DNA from: Actinomadura rifamycini DSM 43936
GTDB lineage: Bacteria; Actinomycetota; Actinomycetes; Streptosporangiales; Streptosporangiaceae
Direction of reading: 5' to 3'
Length of the DNA: 64,000 bases
Assembly: GCF_000425065.1 (NCBI RefSeq)
Contig: NZ_AULB01000033.1
Span: 27,281-91,280, forward strand
The notes under the pieces were generated by a model. The model made no database searches. It saw only the letters and a program-made list of their open reading frames with translations, and had not been told where the DNA came from. The position numbers and the translations under genes were made by a program. Positions 58,775 through 64,000 of this stretch are shown here, in pieces; position 1 is the stretch's first letter; each line of letters opens with the position of its first letter.

Positions 58775-59018
58775 TGACTCGCAGTTGATTACCAAGGTGT
58801 CTGGGCTCTCCTGAGTCGCGGCAACGGTCGCGCCGCCTCCGCCTCCGCGTCGACGTTCGAGTCCGGTCGACCTGGAACGATCCAATATGACTGTCGACAT
58901 GCCTTCATTGTTAAAATCTCGTCGACATATGACTACATAATCGTCATGGCACCACATTTCACTATGTCGCCATCCGGTGGAATGCGGTGGTGCCGTGTCG
59001 TCGGGCGGAGGCTGCGCG
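58775..59018. other. AT-richer spacer before the Rhs gene
   Basis: The spacer contains two GTCGAC palindromes (near 58884 and 58920), an AT-rich island (58880-58945, including TGTTAAAATC and ATAATCG) and the stretch GGCGGAGGC used as ribosome site by the Rhs gene. A minus-strand ORF starting ATG 58902 (MSTVILDRSRSTGLERRRGGGGG...) is open for 133 codons but low complexity, and is not accepted as a gene. The local drop in GC suggests recently acquired or promoter DNA. Confidence 0.4.
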
Positions 59019-62000
59019 GTGGGTGGTCGGCGGGGACGGGGCGGCAGGGCGGGCGGACGGGCCGGCGGGGTCTTCGGCAAGATGGCCGGCAACCTGTTCC
59101 CCGCTCCCAAGGGAGGCCGGCGCGGCGGCCCGAACGGCGGGGGGCCGGCCGGGCCGAACGGCCGCAAACCGTCCGGCCCGGCCGATCCCGGTGACGGCCG
59201 TGGCGGCGACCGCAGGGGCGGTTCCCAGCAGTCGCAGGCGCGACCCACCGAGGAGACGCCCAAGAGCGGGGACCCGATCAGCATCATCACCGGCGATGTG
59301 CTGCTGAGCCAGCGGGACGTGTCGTGGCAGGGCGTCCTGCCGTTCGTCCTGGAACGGACGCACGTGTCGTCCTATCGGGCGGGCCGCTGGTTCGGGCCGT
59401 CATGGGCGTCGACGCTCGATCAGGCTCTCGACGTGGACGCCGAGGGCGTCCACTTCCTCGCCGCGGACGGATCCGTCCGCTCGTATCCCCAGGTCCTGGT
59501 GCCGAAGGTCGTTTCGCTGCCCGCCGCGGGCCCCCTGCATCCGCTGACGCTCACCGCGGAGGGCTCCTACACCTTGACCGTCCCCCGGACGGGCCGGACG
59601 CTGCATTTCCCGGCGCCCGGTGAGGAGACGGGCTGGTCCCGGCTGCCGCTGACCGCCGTCACCGACCGCAACGGCAACCGCATCGATCTGGTCTACGAGG
59701 AGCAGGTCCTCGTGGAGATCCGCCATTCGGGCGGCTACCGGATCGTCGTCGACACCGCGGCGAGCGCGGAAGGGGAGAGGCGCATCAGCGCGCTGCGCAC
59801 CGCGGACGGGACGGTGCTCCGCCGCTTCGGCTACGACACGGCCGGGCACCTGACCGAGGTCCACGACACCTCCGGCGTACCGCAGCGGTTCGCTTACGAC
59901 GACCGCGGCCGGCTGACCGGCTGGGTGGACCGCAACGAGCACTGGTACCGCTACACCTACGACGACGAAGGCCGGGCCGTCCGCGGGGAGGGCTCCGAGG
60001 GCGTGATGAACGCCGCCTTCACCTACGACCCCGGCAACCGCCGCACCCTGGTCACCGATGCGCTCGGCCACACGACGACGCACCGGTATAACGATCTCGA
60101 CCAGATCGTCGAGGTGGTCGACCCGCTGGGCGCGGTGACGCGCTTCGAGTGGGACGCTCACGACCGTCTTCTCGCGCGCACGGATCCGCTCGGGCACACC
60201 ACCCGGCACGCTTACGACGAGCGGGGCAACCTCGCCCGCGTCGAGTATCCCGACGGCGCTTCCCTTTCCGCCGAATACAACGTGCTCGACCTGGCCGTCC
60301 GCATCGTCCAGCCGGACGGGGCCGAATGGCGGAAGGAGTACGACGAACGCGGCAATCTTGTGCGACGCACCGATCCCTCGGGCGCCGTCACCAGGTTCGA
60401 GTACGGGCCGCAGGGCGCTCCCGTCGCCATTACCGACGCACTCGGCCACACCTACACCGCCGAGAACAATGGGGCGGGGCTCCCGCTCACGGTGACCGAC
60501 CCGCGCGGCGCGACGCACCGGTACTCCTACGACGCCATGGGGTTCCCGACCGGATCGGTCGACCCGGCCGGACGGCAGGACCGGTTCGGCTGGTCGCCGG
60601 AAGGCCGCCTGCTCTTCCGCACCCGGCACGACGGGGCGACGGAACGCTGGCGTCACGACGGAGAGGGCAACACGGTCGAGTACGTCGACCCGTCCGGGCG
60701 GAGCACGCGCACCGAGTACGGCCCGCTCGACTTTCCGACCAAGATGATCCGCTCTGACGGTTCGAGCCTGTCGTTCACGCACGATGCCGAAAGACGGCTG
60801 ACGCAGGTGACCACCACCGAGGGGCTGACCTGGTCCTACCGCTACGACCCGTGCGGACGCATCATCGCGGAGACCGACTTCAACCATCGCACGCTCACCT
60901 ACTCGCACGACGCGGCCGGGCGCCTGGCCGCCCGGACCAACGGCGCGGGGCAGAGCGTGACGTATGACCGGGACGTGCTCGGCAAGGTGATCCGGAAGAC
61001 GGCGGGGTCGAAGGTCACGACTTTCGGCTACGACCCGGTGGGGCGCCTCGTGCAAGCGGTGAGCCCCGACGCCGACCTCCGGTTCACCTACGACCAGGTC
61101 GGTCGCGTCCTGGCCGAGACCTGCAACACGGCGACTCTCGGCCTCACGCGCGACGCCCGCGGCCAGGTGGTCGGCCGGACCACGCCGTCGGGTGCGGAGA
61201 GCCGCTGGACCTACGGGCCCGCGGGCCTCCCCACCGATCTGCGCACCGGAGGCCGGACGCTGGCCTTCAAGCACGACGCCGCCGGTCGGGAGATCGAGCG
61301 GCGGATCGGGGCGGAGGCCGTCGTCGCCCAGCAATGGGACGACGCGGGCCGGCTCTCGGCCCAGACGCTGTGGACGGCCCCGGCCCGGCCCGGCGAGGAG
61401 GCGACGCTCCAGCAGCACCGGACGTACGCCCATGGAGCCGACGGCCGGCTCACCGGCATGACCGACCGCCTCGCGGGCGACCGCGCCTTCGACAGCGACG
61501 AGCGCGGCCGCCTGACCGCGGTGCGCGCCCAGGGATGGACGGAGCGGTACGCCTACGACGACATGGGCAACATCGTCCACGGCGAGTGGCCCGAGTTCAA
61601 CGGGGAGTCGGGTGACAGCGGAGTCCGCGAGTACACCGGAACGTTGATCAAACGCGCCGGGCGCGTCAGATACGAGCACGATGCACAGGGACGCGTCGTG
61701 CTCCGGGAGCACACGACGCTCTCCGGCCGGCGCCGACGCTGGACGTTCCAGTGGGACGCCGAAGACCGCCTCGTCGAGGTCCGGGTGCCCGGCGGCTCAC
61801 GGTGGCGCTACCACTACGACGCGCTGGGACGGCGCGTCGCCAAGCAGCAGCTCGCCGAAGAGGGCGAGACCGTCCGCCAGCGATTCGCCTACACCTGGGA
61901 CGGCACACGCCTGGCGGAGCAGACGCACAGCGTGTGGGATTCCGAGAACGGGCGCTACCGAACCCGAACGACCACCTGGGACTACGAGCCCGGAACGTTC

Positions 62001-62813
62001 AGGCCGTTGACGCAGATCGAGCACGAGGCGAATCCAGACCGTGAATCCCAGGCCCATGTGGACACGCAGTTCTATGCCATCGTGGCTGATCTGGTCGGTG
62101 CGCCCGCCGAACTCGTCCGGGCGGACGGACAGGTCGTCGCGGCGCGGCCGGCGAACATCTGGGGAGCGCGCGGCGCCTTCCCGAGCCTCTGCCCGCTGCG
62201 GATGCCGGGCCAGTACCACGATCCCGAAACCGGTTTCAACTACAACTACAACTACAACCGCTATTACGACCCGGTGGCCGGCGGATACGTCACGGCCGAC
62301 CCGCTGGGCATCACCCCGCAGCCCAAGCCGCATTCCTACGTTCCCGACCCGACCACCTGGGCCGATCCGCTCGGCCTCACGCCGCACAACTATGGCGGGT
62401 CTGACGACGACGATGAGGTGCACCCCGATCAGGCACTGCTCGATGAGGCGCGCCTGGAGAGGCACAACGCGCCGGCGGACGCCTCGATGACCGCGATGGC
62501 GCGGATCAAGGGCAGCACCGACCCCGATGAATGGGAGGTCGGGTATTCCGGAGCCACCGGCCGCGTCCCGATCAGCCCGGACATCGACTTGTCGCGCGGC
62601 GGGCAAACCTACGCGGGGGACGCCGGAAACTGCGCGGAGGTCCGGGCGGGCAGCATGGTTCTCCGCAACAACCCCGGCGCCCAACTTCGCGATGTCGAAT
62701 TCATCGTCGTCGAGTCGGCCACGGGGAACATCAAACCGTCCTGCCTGTCGTGCCTCGGCACGATGGTGACGCAAGGAGCCCGAGACGTGGGAAGCGATAT
62801 GCTCGGACGGTGA
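59019..62813 (+). CDS. Rhs/YD-repeat polymorphic toxin with C-terminal deaminase-like domain
   Basis: This is a large contact-dependent toxin. A Gly/Arg-rich N-terminus (about 1-75) is followed by DUF6531-like PISIITGDVLLSQRDVSW and about 20 YD repeats (for example YDDRGRLTGWVDRNEHWYRYTYDD). The Rhs core ends with RYYDPVAGGYVTADPLGI and a second DPLGL near residue 1116. The last 130 residues are the variable toxin: NCAEVRAGS (about 1205) and PSCLSCLG (about 1240) give the C-x-E ... C-x2-C zinc site of cytidine deaminase-like toxins (YwqJ/SCP1.201-like). GTG at 59019 is 7 nt after GGAGG; GTG 58977 is also in frame. 1264 residues. No T6SS or secretion signal is seen. Confidence 0.85.
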   Translation: MGGRRGRGGRAGGRAGGVFGKMAGNLFPAPKGGRRGGPNGGGPAGPNGRKPSGPADPGDGRGGDRRGGSQQSQARPTEETPKSGDPISIITGDVLLSQRDVSWQGVLPFVLERTHVSSYRAGRWFGPSWASTLDQALDVDAEGVHFLAADGSVRSYPQVLVPKVVSLPAAGPLHPLTLTAEGSYTLTVPRTGRTLHFPAPGEETGWSRLPLTAVTDRNGNRIDLVYEEQVLVEIRHSGGYRIVVDTAASAEGERRISALRTADGTVLRRFGYDTAGHLTEVHDTSGVPQRFAYDDRGRLTGWVDRNEHWYRYTYDDEGRAVRGEGSEGVMNAAFTYDPGNRRTLVTDALGHTTTHRYNDLDQIVEVVDPLGAVTRFEWDAHDRLLARTDPLGHTTRHAYDERGNLARVEYPDGASLSAEYNVLDLAVRIVQPDGAEWRKEYDERGNLVRRTDPSGAVTRFEYGPQGAPVAITDALGHTYTAENNGAGLPLTVTDPRGATHRYSYDAMGFPTGSVDPAGRQDRFGWSPEGRLLFRTRHDGATERWRHDGEGNTVEYVDPSGRSTRTEYGPLDFPTKMIRSDGSSLSFTHDAERRLTQVTTTEGLTWSYRYDPCGRIIAETDFNHRTLTYSHDAAGRLAARTNGAGQSVTYDRDVLGKVIRKTAGSKVTTFGYDPVGRLVQAVSPDADLRFTYDQVGRVLAETCNTATLGLTRDARGQVVGRTTPSGAESRWTYGPAGLPTDLRTGGRTLAFKHDAAGREIERRIGAEAVVAQQWDDAGRLSAQTLWTAPARPGEEATLQQHRTYAHGADGRLTGMTDRLAGDRAFDSDERGRLTAVRAQGWTERYAYDDMGNIVHGEWPEFNGESGDSGVREYTGTLIKRAGRVRYEHDAQGRVVLREHTTLSGRRRRWTFQWDAEDRLVEVRVPGGSRWRYHYDALGRRVAKQQLAEEGETVRQRFAYTWDGTRLAEQTHSVWDSENGRYRTRTTTWDYEPGTFRPLTQIEHEANPDRESQAHVDTQFYAIVADLVGAPAELVRADGQVVAARPANIWGARGAFPSLCPLRMPGQYHDPETGFNYNYNYNRYYDPVAGGYVTADPLGITPQPKPHSYVPDPTTWADPLGLTPHNYGGSDDDDEVHPDQALLDEARLERHNAPADASMTAMARIKGSTDPDEWEVGYSGATGRVPISPDIDLSRGGQTYAGDAGNCAEVRAGSMVLRNNPGAQLRDVEFIVVESATGNIKPSCLSCLGTMVTQGARDVGSDMLGR

Positions 62814-63286
62814 GTTCGATGGGTGACCGCTTCCCGGAGGACGTCGTTTCGCTGCTCCGTGCGGCCGGATGGTTCGAGGGGAGAGCGGCGGACACGGCCC
62901 CGGCCCTGCAGGCGTGGGACTCCCTGGGCCTTCGAGCGGAGGCCGGCCCCCTGGACCTCGTCCGCGAGTTCGACGGACTCCACGTCGAGCACCCCCCGTA
63001 CGTCGACATCGGCGAAACCCGGCACTTCGACTTCACGAACTTCGATGCCGTCGCCGGCGTCCGCGGTTTGCCGGAAAGAGCCTATCGGGAGTACACGCGC
63101 CTCGCGGGCCTGCCCTTGTACCCCATAGGTCAGAACCGGGCGCACATGACCCTGATGGTCGGCGCACAGCAAATCTTCGCAGGGGTGGACAACTACCTGT
63201 TCACTTATGGCGACGGCCTCGACTCCGCCGTAACGGCGATGCTGCGAGGCGAGCAGCCGACGAAGATCGGCGAATGGCACCCCTAG
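62810..63286 (+). CDS. SUKH-3-type immunity protein
   Basis: This is probably the antidote of the Rhs deaminase toxin. The 158 residues open MGDRFPEDVVSLLRAAGWFEGRAAD, which is the SUKH-3 pattern (LRxAGWxxGRxxD), continue EFDGLHVEHPPYVDIGETRHFDFTNFDAV and YPIGQNRAHMTLMVGAQQIFAGVDNYLFTYGDGLDSAVTAML. GTG at 62810 overlaps the toxin stop (GTGA), an arrangement that keeps toxin and immunity production linked. No signal peptide; it should act in the cytoplasm by binding the toxin domain. Confidence 0.85.
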   Translation: MSSMGDRFPEDVVSLLRAAGWFEGRAADTAPALQAWDSLGLRAEAGPLDLVREFDGLHVEHPPYVDIGETRHFDFTNFDAVAGVRGLPERAYREYTRLAGLPLYPIGQNRAHMTLMVGAQQIFAGVDNYLFTYGDGLDSAVTAMLRGEQPTKIGEWHP

Positions 63287-63827
63287 CCGAAGCAGTACTT
63301 GATGAAGGTCCTCACAGCCGAACGGGCTCGTCCATGATCTGCACGATTCGCTCAAACAGAGCCGCCGGGCCGGTCGTGACGTGGAACCTGGCACTCGTTT
63401 ATTGCGGCAGCGCCGGTTCAGAACCGACGTGCCGCGTGCGAGAGAACGGTGAGCGATTCGTTGCGGCGAGGGCGTGACTGGACCACTCCCCTACGCCGTT
63501 CGGCTTCGCTCTCCTGCTCGTGGACGTTGGTCGGGACGGACGAACCGGGCGTCGGCCAACGGTATGTACACCCCGCGCCGGGTGGACGGTGGCGCGGCGG
63601 AGTTCCCTTGGACGCGCGTACGTGAGCGGTGCACGAAGCTGGGTTCGGACGGTTCGGGCCGGATGCCGCGCGGCTCGCGCACATGAGCACTGAACCTTTT
63701 CCAGCAGCGTCCGACGGTGCGTGATCACATCATGATCGCGGGCGGTGTGGCGGGCCCTGGAACGTAAAGAAGCCCTGGTAGGACGGGGGGGCTCTCACCA
63801 CCGCCCGATCCCACCAGAGGCTTCACA
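63287..63827. other. 541-bp stretch without a supported gene
   Basis: After the immunity gene no ORF with a ribosome site was found. A 47-codon ATG ORF (63334-63477) and several Arg/Ser-rich frames are probably shadows or decayed sequence. GATCA-CATCA-TGATC (63724-63738) is an inverted repeat. GGGCCCTGG and GCCCTGGTAGG near 63750-63782 are repeated pieces that may lie near the insertion sequence end. Composition is less GC-biased than in genes, fitting decayed or non-coding DNA. Confidence 0.5.
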
Positions 63828-64000
63828 TGCTTTTCTACCGTTCTTCGCTGCCGTTGTCGCGTCAGACGCTGCAGTACGTGACCGGGGTCGTCGGCCGCCA
63901 CCGCAAGCAGGCCGGCAGCAAGGGCCGGGCACTGACGGCGGGCATGCAGGCGCTGATGACGCTGGCGTACTTGAAGAAGGGCGAAACGTTCGCGCAGCTC
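63740..64000 (+). mobile_element. left part of an IS5-type insertion sequence
   Basis: The transposase gene at the right edge implies an insertion element whose left end is somewhere in 63690-63827. The exact terminal inverted repeat cannot be set without the other end. It lies directly behind the Rhs-immunity pair. Confidence 0.45.
63828..64000 (+). CDS. IS5-family-type transposase, N-terminal part
   Basis: ATG 63828 opens MLFYRSSLPLSRQTLQYVTG, VVGRHRKQAGSKGRALTAGM and QALMTLAYLKKGETFAQL, and remains open to the window end. This matches the helix-turn-helix N-terminus of the DDE transposase of IS5-related elements in actinobacteria (which begin MLxYRaxLPLSRxTL...). 57 codons are visible; the DDE domain would follow outside. 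Whether the element is intact cannot be seen. Confidence 0.85.

Noticed and set aside
58499..58904. 133-codon minus ORF (MSTVILDRS...) before the Rhs gene
   Set aside because: Ribosome site too close to the start, Gly/Arg-rich, no family match, and opposite to the hexapeptide-like frame.
59400..61712. 770-codon minus-strand ORF opposite the Rhs gene
   Set aside because: Antisense of YD repeats; repeats produce periodic but meaningless peptide.
63334..63477. 47-codon ORF after the immunity gene
   Set aside because: No ribosome site, no family match, irregular composition; could be chance.
1..64000. CRISPR array or prophage
   Set aside because: No evenly spaced identical repeats with unique spacers, and no phage structural, integrase or lysis genes were seen.

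Overview
The window is GC-rich DNA from a high-GC actinobacterium. Supporting signs are GTG/TTG starts, TA-N3-T -10 boxes placed right at GTG codons (leaderless-looking genes), a PknB-like kinase, SUKH-3 and Rhs genes, DUF2236 and SARP/GAF-type regulators. A Thermomonosporaceae/Streptosporangiales-type genome (for example Actinomadura-like) is a reasonable guess, but nothing here fixes the genus. No tRNA, rRNA or CRISPR array was seen.

Positions 1-16936 hold one rhamnose regulon. A leftward operon runs sugar ABC ATPase (rhaT), two permeases (rhaP, rhaQ), binding lipoprotein (rhaS), mutarotase (rhaM), isomerase (rhaI), fused aldolase/dehydrogenase (rhaEW) and a secreted GH78 alpha-L-rhamnosidase that runs off the left edge. 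A LacI-family regulator is divergent and leads a rightward, overlapping operon: regulator, lutA, lutB, lutC, rhaB. Together they release rhamnose outside the cell, import it, isomerise, phosphorylate and cleave it to DHAP and lactaldehyde, oxidise lactaldehyde to lactate, and oxidise lactate to pyruvate by LutABC. Repeated ACGTTTTAA-type sites lie in both promoters.

Positions 17000-45770 are a mosaic of housekeeping and accessory genes. They include a DSP-type phosphatase, a large LuxR/ATPase regulator with a small leader ORF upstream, an alpha/beta-hydrolase + GMC oxidoreductase pair, an SRPBCC protein, and a deletion scar where two gene remnants meet. Further along are a class III cyclase-like protein, a DrrAB-type ABC exporter with a divergent TetR regulator, the helicase HrpB carrying a 90-bp internal duplication, a NERD-domain protein, small membrane proteins, a histidine phosphatase and a GAF-type regulator. 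The region ends with a highly structured intergenic stretch, a coiled-coil protein, a threonine-aldolase-type PLP enzyme, a lipid-transfer thiolase, a DUF2236 protein, a CqsA/AONS-like PLP enzyme, a CmlR-type efflux pump and an SGNH esterase.

Positions 45971-54135 hold the most unusual locus: a 2,059-residue P-loop NTPase translationally coupled (GTGA overlap) to an MBL/beta-CASP RNase-type protein with an extra N-terminal alpha-helical region. This resembles a sensor-ATPase plus nuclease-effector conflict module. A membrane Ser/Thr kinase is divergent from it. After an aldo/keto reductase, a GNAT and a NUDIX gene comes a polymorphic Rhs toxin with a cytidine-deaminase-like C-terminus and its overlapping SUKH-3 immunity gene, followed by a decayed stretch and the start of an IS5-type transposase at the right edge.
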